Shown here piece after piece: positions 26,501 through 39,419 of a DNA stretch of 64,000 nucleotides; the first letter of the stretch is position 1, and the number at the start of each line of letters is the position of its first letter. The stretch covers positions 62,001-126,000 of the forward strand of contig VWPU01009512.1 of NCBI GenBank assembly GCA_013398955.1, read 5' to 3'. The translations under genes were made by a program, and so were the position numbers. Under the pieces are notes generated by a model. The model did not search any database and had not been told where the DNA came from. It worked only from the letters and a program-made list of their open reading frames with translations. This DNA comes from Callaeas wilsoni. Lineage: Eukaryota > Chordata > Aves > Passeriformes > Callaeidae.

Positions 26501-27796
26501 ATGAAAACCAGCCTGAACATTTAAACTAATAGAGTCATTCTTACTTTGCATATGTTTTATTGTTTCACATTCATTATGTTTGTGTCATTGACTTTTGTAG
26601 TAACTCCATAATACAAGCAAATTGTCACCAATAAAGCAGATGGAATGAAATTCCTTTTATATAATGTAATCAAGAAAATAAGCACATTGTAGGAAGAAGC
26701 TAGTACGTTGCTCTCTCTCTCATCCAGCAGGAACTCGTCATCCATGCCAACCTCTTTTGGCAAAGCATGAGGATGCTTTTTCTCTTCTTAAGCAAAAGAT
26801 TGTTCTGTTTGGTTTTTCTTTTGATTTTGTGTTAAAAAGTCTTATGTAGATGATGATGCTCATAATTACTGCTGTCTCATTGAAATGTGTTAGAGTTTTG
26901 GCCTCACTGGGAACACTGCTGAATCCCTTAGTTATACAAGCAAGAGTGCATTTTCATCTTAATTAGAAAATAAGTGTTTCTAATACGTAAAATAATTTGA
27001 GTATTTGTTCAATGTTTCATTCTCCTAGCATAAGCCAACTGAGATGTATAATCCTCAGACATGTTAATTGACACACTGTATTTATTAAGAAACTGTGCCA
27101 TTTAAAAAGTCATGCTTGTAAGATAATTAAAAAAACAAGATGGAAGGCTTAAGTGTCATTTTTGACCTGTCTCAGTTATTATGTAGCATCTCTGGAGTTT
27201 GAGATTTCCCAGCTTTCCTAGGCAATCTGTTTCTCTGCTTAATTATCTTCACATTTAGAAAGTTGTGTTTGTTCCTTAAAAAAAAGAGAAGAAAGCTAAG
27301 AAAGCTAATGATGATAATCCGCTTTTTTTTTTTTTTGCTATTAAGTGCTTGTCCTGGCTAACAGTGAAGAACATGAAGAACACAACAGATGATTTTCCTT
27401 GTTTTTACAGTAGCCTTTCATATATTATAGTGTCAGTCTTGCAACTGCTCTACTTCTAACAGTATCACTTTAATCATCTTTGTTCTCCTGTTGGAGCAGA
27501 ATGGCAGCATTGCTGCCTGTGTCATGCAGACCAGGTTCCTGTTTATATGCCAGTACCAGAGTTTCTGTTGTTTTTGGGGTTTTTTTAAATATTTGACTCA
27601 ATTTCATATGATGTGATTAAATATATGTCAACTGCATCATGTAGTTTTGCTTACAGAAAAGAGGTGAAGAGGTTGGATTATGGTATGTAAAGAGGGAATG
27701 AATACTTTTGTAATTTAAATGCTGTTTTCTAACATTACAGTTTTGCTGTAGTTCTTATAGGGAACATTGGTAAATATTCAGCTTCTCTATTTCGCA
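20501..27796. other. Intronic stretch, no gene recognised
   Basis: Unique sequence. 20.6-20.9 kb is GC-richer. 21.2-21.6 kb is strongly AT-rich, with many TAAT, AATAAA and ATTTA words. 23.74-23.94 kb carries a short direct repeat with homeodomain-type cores. 24.4-24.75 kb is open in two plus frames without recognised similarity. A CTCF-like word lies at 24685-24697, and a run of 14 T at 27323-27336. Confidence 0.55.
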
Positions 27797-27936
27797 GAAT
27801 CACAGACTGGGTAAGGTTTGAAGAGCTGGAGGTCATCTAATCCAACCTCCCTGCTCCAGCAGGGTCCTCTGGAGCACGTTGCTCTGGACGGTATCCAGAT
27901 GGCTTTAGGGTATCTCCAGGGAAGGAGATTGCTAAC
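27797..27936 (-). mobile_element. CR1 LINE 3' end, avian type, 5'-truncated
   Basis: Reads as the reverse complement of an avian CR1 3' end: GAATCACAGACTGGGTAAGG, then GGAGGTCATCTAATCCAACC, CTGCTCCAGCAGGGTCCTCT, GGAGCACGTTGCTCTGGACG, TATCCAGATGGCTTTAGGGT and ATCTCCAGGGAAGGAGATT. It is the best preserved interspersed repeat in the window. CR1 copies are normally cut short at the 5' end, as here. No coding potential remains. This element is a main reason for calling the sequence avian. Confidence 0.93.
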
Positions 27937-30900
27937 GATACTTGCTTGTAGCCACTGAGATAAATCAAAGAAACTGCTCACATCTTTGCAAACGGTTGAT
28001 TTATCTTGCTTTCAGGAAAAAATCCTTAAGCTAAATACAAGACTTAACAGGTCTCATTCAAAGCAAATCAGATGAGGTTGAAATTAGAGTGAGGACAATG
28101 GAGCAATAAAGAGCTGGAATAGAGGAAAGCTAGTAGAAATTGGATGTTGTTTACCATTTATGCTGTGTTTTATTAGTTTTGAATAGATTCATGTTAATAA
28201 TTACAAATTACTGTCTAACAGGGTCTTGTAGTATTGTGGCTTTCTTTATTCTTAATGAGGTGAAATGATTCTTTCAGCAATGATCTCTGGATTGTTTCCA
28301 GCACCAATCTGGACCTTGATTTTGTTGAGCATCAGAATATTTTTGCAATAGCATTAGTATTATGGCATCTCGCTATTCTTCATGTTCTTGAGATGTGTTC
28401 AGTTGGAATATATAAATGCAGAAGGCACCACAGCCTGAGTTGATTGGAGAGAATGATAGCAACTTAAAGACATTGACTGTAAAACTGCCTATTAGTGCTG
28501 CCACTGAAGACATGAGGAAACATAATTTCCATCTTTCCAACAACTTGCACCTTTGTGTCTGTTGCCCTTGTAGCCTACAGTGCTAAGGAGTTCAGTGCAA
28601 AGACACCTGAGCTGGCTGGTTGCAGTCAGGTTGAATGTCACTGACTAATGACCTCCTTAAATTAGCATTAGTGCAACCTAATAAACTCACCTTCAACTAG
28701 AGTTAATAAGACTTGGATGGCTTTGAACTATGCCATGCCAGACATATTGTCTTGAGCCAGCAATAACTCATGTCTCTTTGCACTGTCGCATTGTCTTGTA
28801 AACTTGTCCACTGCCTCAGAGATGTCCTAAAAGATGAACAACTTAAGGTTTCTGTGTATGGCCATAAATTGAATAAAACCCCCATAAATTTTTATTTGAT
28901 GGCAAATCTAAAGGAGATAAAGGACTTCTTGAAAGCTGTGAAAAAAGCAGCTCTTGGGAGAGTTTGGCAGCATTGTTAAACTAATGCAATCTTGAACCTC
29001 TGAGACACAAGATGTCTCCAGGTAAACCAACATTCCAGGCCCATGTGCTACACCTCCATCCCTTCAAAGGGAATTTGCATGACTAGCACTCTCTTCTTTC
29101 ACAGTTAATCATCTTTTGTGACTCCCTAAACATTTTCACTCTGAAAGGTGTCAAACCCACAATACTTCAGTTTTAGGTAGAAAAACTGCATAGAAAATTA
29201 GATTAGGAATGAAACAGGGAAATAAATGATAAAATTCAGACTAATGAAGTTCTTGCTTATTATCTTAATAATGTTTGCAAACAGTGCTTCTGTATTACAC
29301 CTCACTAACAGTTTAGCATAATGCAAATGTTTGTCTTAATGCTAAAAAATGCAAGAGAAGGAAAATATAGATAGTTATAATAAATGCATCATTTTCAAAA
29401 ATATGGTAAACTTCAAATTTCCCATTAGGGTATTTCTTTACAATTTAATTTATTCCTTCTCCTATAAGAAATCCTTCAGAATAAAACTACTTCGGCACCT
29501 CTAATTTAATATTTGTTTCCTAGTGAAAAGTTCTGCAAATTGATGTTCAGATTGATAATCATGCAGCTCTTATGATCTCAACTGAAAGCAACTGTAAAAG
29601 GTTTTATCTTCTCTCCTTCAGTGCATTTTGGACTACAGCTGACATGGAGACTATTTAAATAGGACAAATTATATAGATAAAATAGATTAAGTATTAATTC
29701 TGTATTACAACCAGAACTCGAACGGAATTGGGCATGTGTTCAAGCTTCATAGAATTGCTTAGTTTCAGAGTTATAGCTGAATTACGATCTGTACTGTGTA
29801 CTGGTGAATCAGTCAAAGAAAAGGGTGTTCAGATCATCTTTCATCCGGGACCAGAAGACTCACCAAGATCTGAACCTCACAAGGAACAGCTGTGGGACTG
29901 AAGGCTGTCATGGTCTCTTAGATGTACAGCTCTGGGATGTGTGCAGAACACACTGTGGTTAAGGACCAGGTTCAGAAGCCAAAGTAATGTGTCATAATGT
30001 CATTTTGAAAGGGAAAGGCTTTTAGAGCCCAGCAATCCAGAGCAATATGAAATGCGTTACCACTTAAGCAGCAAAGCAAAAGCAGACAGAGACCCACTGT
30101 TCTTATTGTTGTACCCAGCTCTGAAATTAAAAGCTTCAGGGTATAGCTGAAGATTTATTGGAGAAAAAAAAAATCTACTAACATGTGTGAATTTAAAAGA
30201 GATGAGAGAAATAACCAAGCTGAAAAATGAGTGCCATCCTCAGAAGGAATAGCAGCTGTTGTTTGGATTGCAATGAGAATTTTAAGGAGGTGTTTGCTTT
30301 CATCCCTGCTGCTATCTTGTGAAGTGGTGTGAGCCAGAGAAGTGACCAGGAGATGTTGGGGCACAAAGTGTGCTGGCCCACTCAAAGCTAACACTTGGGA
30401 ATAAAGAGGATTAAATGAGTTTTCTAAGCTTCTCACATTGTCTTGAAATATCACGTTGGAAAATGTGGGTTCCCTGGCAAGGGGGAGAAGGGAAGACTGC
30501 TCGGTAACTTATCCTAGGTTCTGTTCCCAGCTCAGCCTAATGCCTGAGGTCACTGTCTGACAGAATAATGGAAAGTTTAGCACAATTTATTTTTCAGTGA
30601 AGAAATACTTCTCTGTTTTTTAGCTCCTCACCAAATATGCATCCATCTTAGCACCCCACTCATCCCCAGCTCCACCCATAGGATTCCTTTATCAGAGAAC
30701 AGAGGAATTCAAAGGCCAGTACTTACTTTATGTTTTAGATATGTCCAGCTACTGGGAAGCTGAGTGAAGTTTTCATCACCCAGCTGGCCCTGATGCCAAA
30801 GGGCACAAAGTTTTCTTAAATGTTGCATTGCAAACATCATTGTTCTCTATTTTTCTGAAGCCAGTAATTGTATTACATGTGGGGAGTCCCCTAGGTCACA

Positions 30901-31562
30901 ATATGTTGGTAAAATTACTCACTAACATTGTTATCCTCTTTGCTGAGTTGCTGCAGCTTCTAATGGTAGCATTACCTTGACCATCTTGCCAAGAGACAGC
31001 AAATAAAGGTTTAAGACTTTTGTAAAGTCCAGTATTTCACGCTGCAATGCATGGACACTATGAATATAATTGGGAAAATGTGATGAAGCATAGGGAGTAG
31101 TTCAATATGGCAAGGAACTGTAGAGGTTAATGAAGATTAAGGAAGACTGGGGCGAAATAAGATGAATGGACATGATGGTATATGAAATGCATTTTTGTCA
31201 CAGAACAAAGAGTAAAAAGACTGATTTGTGCACATTGGGGAATTTTAAATTAACAGCCATTGTTTGTGGGTGGAAAAATATTTTTAGGAAAAAAAAATAT
31301 TTATTTCTGGAGCTTCCACTGTGGGAAGCTGAATGAGCCTGTCTGCTCATTGTATCGTGGTGATCTAACAGAACATATGTCAGAAGAGGACAGCAAATAA
31401 TATTTTCTGTTATTATTAGTAGGCATTTTCTGTCACTAATCCCATTCTAGTACTGCTGCATCCTTGGTAGAAAAGTGATGAGATCTGAACAAAATGATGC
31501 CTACCCAAGGTTTGGAACATGTCCACCAGTAACTTCCGCTTTTTTTCTTTGTAGAGAAAAAC
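27937..31562. other. Intronic stretch, no gene recognised
   Basis: AT-rich unique sequence with short open frames only. A 12-bp perfect palindrome AAAAATATTTTT lies at 31274-31285. Around 30598-30690 a few words faintly recall the old CR1 lineage, but not enough to call an element. Confidence 0.55.
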
Positions 31563-31740
31563 TTCTCTGCTTCAGACCATGAATTATGGTGAGTGATAGA
31601 TGTTAGGAAGAAGCTTCCTTCTGTGTGCAGTTTATCATCTAATTTTACTCTGAAGAGTTTCCTGCACTTCCACTTTATGCGTGACCAATTACTGGATAAT
31701 TACCTGATCCGTGATCCAACACTGGTCAGACTTGCATTGA
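31563..31740 (+). mobile_element. Old CR1 LINE 3' end relic
   Basis: In plus orientation it follows the extreme 3' part of the turtle/crocodile-type CR1: CTGCTTCAGACCATG, TAGATGTTAGGAAGAAGCTT, GCAGTTTATCATCTAATTTT, TGAAGAGTTTCCTGCACTTC and ACACTGGTCAGAC. This is the segment just before and at the 3' terminus of that family, adjoining in the consensus what is seen in antisense at 8.0 kb. It is strongly diverged. The match is word by word from memory, so the boundaries are approximate. Confidence 0.65.
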
Positions 31741-32342
31741 CTTTTGTATTGATTATGTATGCTTATATTACAGGTTGTTTTATATCTGATATAACAAAAC
31801 TCAAGCTGCCTTTGTTGGTGATCAGTTCTGTACAGGCTTTAGGTCTCACCTGGGACAAACTCGAATATTAAGGAGCAAACTAAACAGGTAAAAATTAAAA
31901 ATGGATGCTGTACTGCCATATATTCTTGAAGCAAGAGCAAAAAACCCACAAATTTTGCATTCAATGCTGCAAACTCTTTTGGCAATAAAGGTATGTGTAT
32001 GTCATTGTAGATATTGAAGATCCTAAGAATTTTAGAGAAACTGGGAAAGAGATCAGAAGTCAAAATAACTTGGTAATGAAAAGACACTGATTTATAGAGG
32101 CAGTCTGTAGATAAATTGAAAAGGTAATATCAGAGAATGGCCATAAGAATAACTGATATTGTGAAACAATTTTATCTCCACACATTGTTTGTTTGTTTGT
32201 GTTGAGGGGACTGAGATGACCACTAACCGGTTCCTTACAGACCTTAATTTCTGTTACACTGTAAGTGTGCAGTGGGGGATCAGGACCTCTCTGTACTGAG
32301 CACTGTGCAAACTCCTAACAAGAGATTCCATGCAGGCCATTT

Positions 32343-32402
32343 ATTTAAGAGCTGGATTTGATGATCCTTGTGGGTCCCTTCTAACTGAGATTATTCTGTA
32401 GC
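32343..32402 (+). mobile_element. CR1 LINE 3' terminus, about 60 bp
   Basis: Contains GAGCTGGATTTGATGATCCT, TGTGGGTCCCTTCTAACTGA and GATTATTCTGTAG, which is the classical avian CR1 3' end just before the octamer tail (ATTCTRTG units). Only one octamer-like unit (ATTCTGTAG) remains. This is an extreme 5' truncation, typical of CR1. Confidence 0.85.
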
Positions 32403-35239
32403 TTCTGGCAGAGATGTTTTCCAGCCCATAGGAATGTAAGAGATGACTAGTAAGTAGTGTTAATACTCTATTTGTTTTCGTGTTCTGAACCACTGAATTC
32501 ATCTTAGTGCCACATTTTTCCAGTTTCAGGATTTTATTGTAAACTCATAGAGTGGAGAGTTGTGCAGCAAAACTGAGAGTACGGATTTTTTCCGTTAAAA
32601 TCTATGGAAATAAGAACTAGTTCATGAGCCCTTCAAGGTCATTTTGTGTCACCCCATACTATACAGATTCGAACTTGGGCAAAGCAGAAAGAACTTTAAC
32701 TTTTTAATGTGTCAGCCCTTTTGTTTGTGTTGTGTTTAATTCAAGATATGGCTTACTCGAAACTCCCCTGGACTGTAGAATTCCAGCAGGAATGAAACTG
32801 CCCCAGATGACTTCACATGGAAAAATAAGATTAGGTACAAATAACATGGAGTTCCTTCCTGCCATTTGTATGCAAACTTCACTTGCTAACTCCCACTGAA
32901 ATCCATCCAAGCTTCCATTGCATAGAACAGAGCAGAATCTCTCAGAAAGGTACTAAATGATGTGGAAATCAGCTCTGTATTTCCCCAGATGTAATAGAAA
33001 AAATGGTTCCTTGAGGAAACATGAAACAAGGAGTAGCTTAATGAGCTTAGTCTTTTTTTAAAGATTCCTTGCTGCCCTTCAGCATAACACAGCCCCTTCC
33101 CACATGCATTTTTCCTTGAGGAGTGGCAGTGAGAAAGGATGTCCAATTTCTGCTTTTGTAGAAATATAGTTCATCTTGTCATGATGCTTGGCCATCTAGT
33201 TATATTTTGAAAGCAAGGCATGTTACTTGCTTGCTTTTCTTGCTGCTTTTCTATGTAGGTAGCCTTTTTTCCTCTTCTTACACAGGTTTGCACTGCACTT
33301 CTCTCTCCTGACTCCTAAGGGCAGTCTGGATCCTTTCTCTTTGGTATTGATGGCTTCCATTAGTCATGAAAGTTTTAATTTCATGTGCTTTATGCTTGTT
33401 GCGAAGCTGCCCAATTTATTTGGCACAAGTCTCTCTCTTTTTGATACTCAGCTTTTTTTTTAAACTTCATCCATAGATTGTTAGTGTTTGATTCAAATAT
33501 TTGCTTCTACCTTTTTTCCAGCCTGCCTCAGTCCTAATCTTTCATTAAGTTTTTGCTTCAGTTTTGGGGGATGGATTTATGTGGGATAAATATTGACAAT
33601 ATTTTGACGGATTGGCATATTACACTTCTTGTGTAAACATGATTATAATAATCTGTGGCCTGTTTTAAACCAGTGTTTGAAGCTCAAGGATTGTAGATGA
33701 AAGTGAGTCATGGTGGTCTATTGTATGTAAACATAAAAGAAGTTTGATTGATTTCCAAGATCAGTTAGGATTACTTGATTGGAAAGGGTTGCTATGGGAA
33801 AAGGAAGGTGATAACAAAAGTAAGCAGCTCATTTCAGCCCATGATGGCAATCACACGTACAGTAACATGTTCAATATGGCATTTTTAAACCTTACCTTAG
33901 TCCTGCCATCGTGTAAACATTTGCTGGAGTTCTGCCTCAGCGGAGCAAGCAGCAATATTTGCTGGAGAAAAAGGAGCAAGGGGCAGGGTCAAAGCAGCTA
34001 TTCCTTGGCACACCACAGCCGAGCTGGCTGTCTGATGTGCCTCCCAGCCTACCAGTCCACTCTTGTTTTTCCTTTCAGATGAATGATCTCTGGGGCGGCC
34101 AGGTTTCTGTGATCTCTCAGCAGGGGATGTGTGGCATTATGTGTGTGAGGTTTTATGCTTGCTTTGGAAAATGCTGGCTTCACATGCCTTCTCTCTCATT
34201 TTGGCCAAGTCCCTAGATTAGAAACGTGTCCAGTAAATATTTAGTTCCAGATACGCTGCCAAAAGATTCCATGCTCTCTGAATGCTTCGAGGTTTGTTAG
34301 TGTGAATCAGTTTGTATTATTTCTTAGAGCTGACCTTGCAGAAGCAGAAAAAATGGGTCTGAGCAATAATCAAAAACACGAGGTGAACCACCAGCCAGTG
34401 AAGTTGTAACTGCCTACAATACAAGGATACCAGTTGTACCCTGTTATTTCCTGGGAATGAGCCAGTGTTTGTGGCAGAGCAGCGAGCAATATCTCACCTG
34501 TCCCTGGCTCAGCGTTTCTGCCTCTTGGTTCGGTTCTGTGCTGGGTTACAGAACACGAGGTTCTGAGGTGTTAAAACTGGCTTCCTTGATCACACTGTGT
34601 CATTTAACTACCCCCCTAATTGCAGCAATCCTGTTCTTTTTTTGCCTGCCTGAACATATTTACAAAGATAAAAATAGAACAAGGGAAGAACAGCAGCTGC
34701 CAAGGCTGGGTTTGAGTTAAAGACCACCTAGGAATGGATTAAAGGTGAATAACTCTTTTGCCTGAGGACAATACTGCTGAATGGCAGGGGAGAGGAAGAA
34801 GAGGTGAAAGGAGCATTGCTAAGGAAGAGATATGGAGAAGTGATGGTGTAATTGACATATTTAAATGCAAGCAAGTTTTAAGCATGCTGAAGTGGAAATA
34901 GGGATGAAAATGAGTGAAGAAATTTTAACAGGCTAATGGTGGTACACTGAATTACAATGAGTTTTAAGGAATGGTTTCTTTTGGAGAGGATCCCATAGGT
35001 CTGAAAGATAGCAAATACAGGGGGATATCTGAGAAAAAACATTAATCTGAGTGAACTCTCAGGATGCTCTCCTGAGTGATCTCTGTTGTGATGTCAATCG
35101 ACAAAGAGAAACCTTGGCCTTAAACCCTGTTTTACAGCTGCGCACTCCTTCTTCTTAGAGGCAGGGTCTTATGAGTTGATAGGTGTTAAATCATCACATA
35201 GGTTTAATTTCAGCTCTGCACTTAGCCTCCATCAGTTGG
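32403..35239. other. Intronic stretch, no gene recognised
   Basis: Unique sequence between CR1 fragments. The plus strand is open in two overlapping frames at 33744-34216, and TTTTTCCTTTCAG followed by ATGAATGAT near 34066-34088 resembles a splice acceptor next to a start codon. The encoded peptide is not recognised and no donor is convincing. Confidence 0.5.
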
Positions 35240-35435
35240 AAATGACAGAAAAGGAGAAAGACCACAGTGCATGAGTCAGTCCGAGAATGACTAAGCTGCT
35301 GTAGCGGTGCAGCCGTGAAAGACAAGTACAACCCTGGGATGCATTCAGTGAAGTGCTCCCTGTCCAAGGGGGGATTAGCAGCTCTGTTGTACACTGAATG
35401 AGACCCCGTGGAGTTGGGAATACTGAATACAGGTT
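35240..35435 (+). mobile_element. CR1 LINE ORF2 3'-region relic
   Basis: Follows the sense strand of the post-reverse-transcriptase part of CR1 ORF2: AGAAAAGGAGAAAGACC, GCTGCTGTAGCGGTGCAGCC, CAACCCTGGGATGCATTCAG, GTTGTACACTGAATGAGACC and GGAGTTGGGAATACTGAATA. These correspond in order to the family's GAGAAGGACCT, GCTGTGGCTAA, CAATCCTGGGATGCAT, TTGTACAAGGCACTGGTGAG and CTGGAATATTGTGTGCAG. Frameshifts and stops make it non-coding. It does not include the 3' terminus, so it is an internal fragment. Confidence 0.7.
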
Positions 35436-36576
35436 TGCTTAGCCAGGCCTGGGAATTAATTTCCTGAAATTAGATGCGTGGAAGAAGAAGGGGTTAGTAA
35501 AGGAATGGAGATACTGTCTCACACAGGGAAATTAAAAGGAAGTAGCTTCTCCTTAATTACAAAAACGTAACATTGAATATTTTAAAATATAGTTTTTTAC
35601 CCTGTTTCATGTATAAATGAGACAACCGAGAGCAGGAGAAGACTGAGTTAAACCAGAGAAAAATGTTCAAACCAAAAATGTGTGGCTGCGAGTCAATTCT
35701 AGCTGAAGATTGTTGTTTCTATGCCTTCAAACAACATTACTTTAGGATAGCCTATGCTGGCCCTTCCTCAAATATATGCCCTTCAGCTAAAGTTCTTTGG
35801 TCCTTTAGTCACAAACAGAAATTTATACCAAAGTTATCACAGTTGCACCTGTCTGGCCAGCAGCTAGAATCTGAAGAATATTAGTGGAGATTAGATTGAT
35901 GTAGGGCACACATTGCCATGCATTTCCAGCTGCTTCTTCCGTGTGTGTATTCACCACACAAACAAATTCATCATCTGTCAGCGTCATGACAGCATGCTCG
36001 CTTGCATGTGTACTCAGCGTGTTTAGGACTACTGCAGCTTTGGGGCAATCTTTTCAATTAGTGCATGCAACTACATCCAAATCTAACTTGCATTATTTTA
36101 ATCTAGAGCCTTCGCTTCTGTTTGCCTGCTGACAAGAGCATTGCACCAGATAGAACAGGCACCCAATAGGAGGTCTGTGTTAGTTGGATGCATAGTATTT
36201 ATGATCAGTGAGAGATCTGCGTAGTAGAGATGGAAAAAGTTAATTAGATTCAAGAGTCACCTACCTAAATCTGCAGGAGATTGCCTGTGACACTGCGGGC
36301 CCAGTTTCTAACCATCTATTTTACATTCTCACAGTGCTGAAGTAGCACGATGGCTGTCACTCTGGCTTCTCAGACCACTTTTAAAGGGAACACATGCTCT
36401 ATGAAAACAGTAGTATTGCCTTGACTGTTGGCAACAACTCTCTTTCCTCCTACCCCTTTCCTTCAGTTATCTTCATTCTGATTTGATACGTTGTTGTTCT
36501 TTTTAAAAATAAAATAAAATAAAAAAACCAGAAAACTTAGTCAATTCAAGTCTATTAAGTAATGTCAGAGCAACAG

Positions 36577-36600
36577 CTCCCCCCACCCCACCCCACCCCA
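36577..36600. repeat. CCCCA simple repeat
   Basis: Several CCCCA/CCCCCA units in tandem on the plus strand. The complementary strand is G-rich, with four or more runs of four G, so it could form a G-quadruplex in single-stranded DNA or antisense RNA. Confidence 0.8.
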
Positions 36601-39419
36601 GCTTTGTCTTTTTAGTGCTGTTTTAGGTCAAGTTCTGTCATTTTACACCTGTCCAACCTTGTGAAAGGCCTCACTGGGGTTGTACAAGGACAAGCGTGGG
36701 TGGAACTCTGTGTTCAAAACCTTGTGTGGCTGTTGACAATGTGTGAGAAGGGAAGAGTCCTCTGCTTCCCAGACCCCAAATTAAGCCTCCAGGGCTGACA
36801 GCAAAGCAATTTTTGTAATGGTACATGGAGCTAATTTGTTATGAAATCAGAGAAGCAATAAATTTGGAAAAACCCCCATTCCAAGTTTAGAGTAGTCTGG
36901 AGGGAAATTACACTGTGAGCTCCACTGTGCTGCTGCTAACTTGCTGTTTTCTAGACATGGGCAATGACAGAATATATTAGGTTCACCCCCTCTCATTTAC
37001 CCTTTCCCAAGCTGGGGAAATGCACATTTCTCTACTACATCTTAAAACCAAGTGAATTCTTGTGGAGATCTCCCCACCAGGTTCTCAGGTGTGCCATTCA
37101 TTCACAATCCAGAGCTGCTAGTCAGTGCAAAACTGCTGTGACTTTTGAAGAAAGCAAGACTCAGCTGGTTGGACCTTGGCATTCCCTGCTCCTGCTGCTC
37201 AGAGTGTCCTGCTCATGGCCAGCTGTTAACAGTGGAAAGGCTCTCCAGCCTCGACAGACGGAAACAGGCTACATCTGCAAGATCTTTGCAGGCAGATGTG
37301 AGCCTGGCTGGGCCAGCTAGCATTTGTGTGGCTGCATTACCACGGTCCTGAGCTGCATTTAGGAGGGCCACTGCTGTCATTAGGGCACCCACATGATTTT
37401 CTGCCTGCCTGCATCATCCGTGGTACTCATTAGTTCTGCCTGTGAATACACTGTAGGAGTGCTCAGCACACTCAATACCTTTTGCAGATGAAAGCTGGTG
37501 AGGAAACGTTGAGACTGGTGATAAGGCTGGGTTCAGGGCAGTATAGGTTTTGTGTGTCTTCTGAATAGGAAGTACTTGAGTTTATAAGGCATCTCCCATG
37601 CCAAGCTTTTTCCATTAACGCACCAGCCAGGAAGCTTTGGTCAAATGCAGGATTTCTGTGGTTTATTATTCATCAAGGCTCATGATTTTATTCAGCTCTA
37701 TCACTGTTTCTGAATTCATGACCATAAAGAAACAGAGGTCCTGCAGATAGTGCAGGCTATGGGAAACTGCAGCACTGCTGAGATAACATAGTTGGTACCA
37801 GTACGTCCTGCTCTCATGCTTTCCAAATTACTTATGTTAAAATAAACAAACAAAACAAGAAAACTGTGCTGGCCTGGAAACCTTTAGGCATTCTTTCCTA
37901 TTTTATGTTGGAAAGATTTAAAGAAAAAGGCATTGTCTGTTTCTTATTTTCACTGCTTCTTTTTTACAAATTTCTTTTAAATGGAACCCAAGTAAAACTG
38001 GTTTTATTTGTTGTCATAGGAAAATACATCTCAGAGAGAGACAAGGATGGCCTGGAAGGAAGCAACGATATTTCAGGTTGCTATTTGAAGATCGCCTTCA
38101 CAGCTGCCTGTTGTGACTCAGCACGTTGGCTGGGGCTTTGGGTGGCAGAGTGGATTCAACAGGTTGAGGTTTTAGAGGTAGATGATAGGAAGCAACTGTT
38201 ATTTATGCTGCTGCAAGTGCATTGATTTATTTTTTTTTTTTGGTAGAAATTAGGAGTTTACTCCAACCAGCTGAAGGCACTAAGATAGACTTTGTCCACA
38301 GGACAGGACTGTGGGGTTAAATCATGACAGGTAATTATGCTGTGTATTCTGTGCCTTGCTCCAGCCTTTCTGTGCTGCCACAGGCGGGCCACGCTGTTTG
38401 TAATAGATGGTTATTAAGCTGTTCTCTGTAGGACCAGGACTGGAGCTGCATTGTGCTAGAGGCTGTGGAGCTGCATAGTAACAAACTGTAAACTGTTCTC
38501 TGAGAGGCCTGATTAAATATGAGAAGGGATATGAAACAAAAATAATCTACAACCCAGCTCTGGCACATAATGATATTAAGTGAGTAGCTGTGGGTTGTAC
38601 AGTAGGTCTGCTGCAGAGGCGGAAGCTGGGCTGGAGTCTTCTGAGCTGTCATTATGTGCTTAAAAAAAAAAAAATCTTTATTATTTCTGTTCTCACTTAA
38701 CTGCTCTCATTTATTCCATCAGGTCTTGTCCGGAGGATGATGTAGATGCATGTGCAAGTGTGACTGGATTACAGCCTTGTCCCTCAAGACTATTTGCTCT
38801 CAATCCTCTGATACCCCTATTACTTTAACTGAAAGATTACAAGATTCCTGTATATTGCACTGGCACAAATGGGAAGCATCCTCAAGTGTGTTTAGTTTGA
38901 ACTTAGGCTTTTGTGATTAGCATCTGCCTTTATGCAAGGTGCTTTTATATGAAGACTTGTATTCATTCTGATTTGGGCTAAGGAATAGTTACTTGGTCAT
39001 TTTAAACGGGCACGTTTGAAGACGTGAGTCAACTCAGCCATTTGCTCCTCAGCTTTTTTTCTCTCCCTGCTTCCTCATCTGTTTGATGGAGAATTGGAAA
39101 GCAAAGAGGGGCTTTTGTCTGAATTGATTCTTCTCTCCACAGACCCGGCAGTGGCCAAGGAGGTTTGGTGTGGCTGCATTATTTTTAAATATGCAGGGAC
39201 AGGAAATTCTGAAGTGTACCTTTTATGTTTGTGCTTGTTAGGAACACCAAAATAAATTAAAAGCTTGGGAATGTCTTGTTCATGTGCAGTCTGTACCAGA
39301 ATATCAGCAGCATAAGCAAGGAACAAATCCTTCTTCAAAGAACATGGTAGCCACAGGGCTTCCTGCCTTTCTTGTTATTTTTTCCTTCCCTCCCTCTCCT
39401 CTCTATTAGCTCTCTGGAG

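Noticed and set aside
29747..29770. TTCATAGAATTGCTTAGTTTC, like the start of an antisense CR1
   Set aside because: The similarity stops after about 20 bases, and the expected GGAAAAGACC/CATC...AGTCCAACC words are missing.
30598..30690. GTGAAGAAATACTTCTC block recalling the old CR1 lineage
   Set aside because: Only one good word matches; the neighbouring consensus segments are absent or too diverged to claim.
31593..31871. 92-codon plus-strand open frame with hydrophobic segments
   Set aside because: About half of it overlaps the old CR1 relic. There is no recognised protein, and hydrophobic runs are expected from T-rich codons.
34066..34216. Possible acceptor TTTTTCCTTTCAG followed by an open frame starting ATG
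   Set aside because: No convincing donor and no recognisable peptide; pyrimidine-AG words are frequent.
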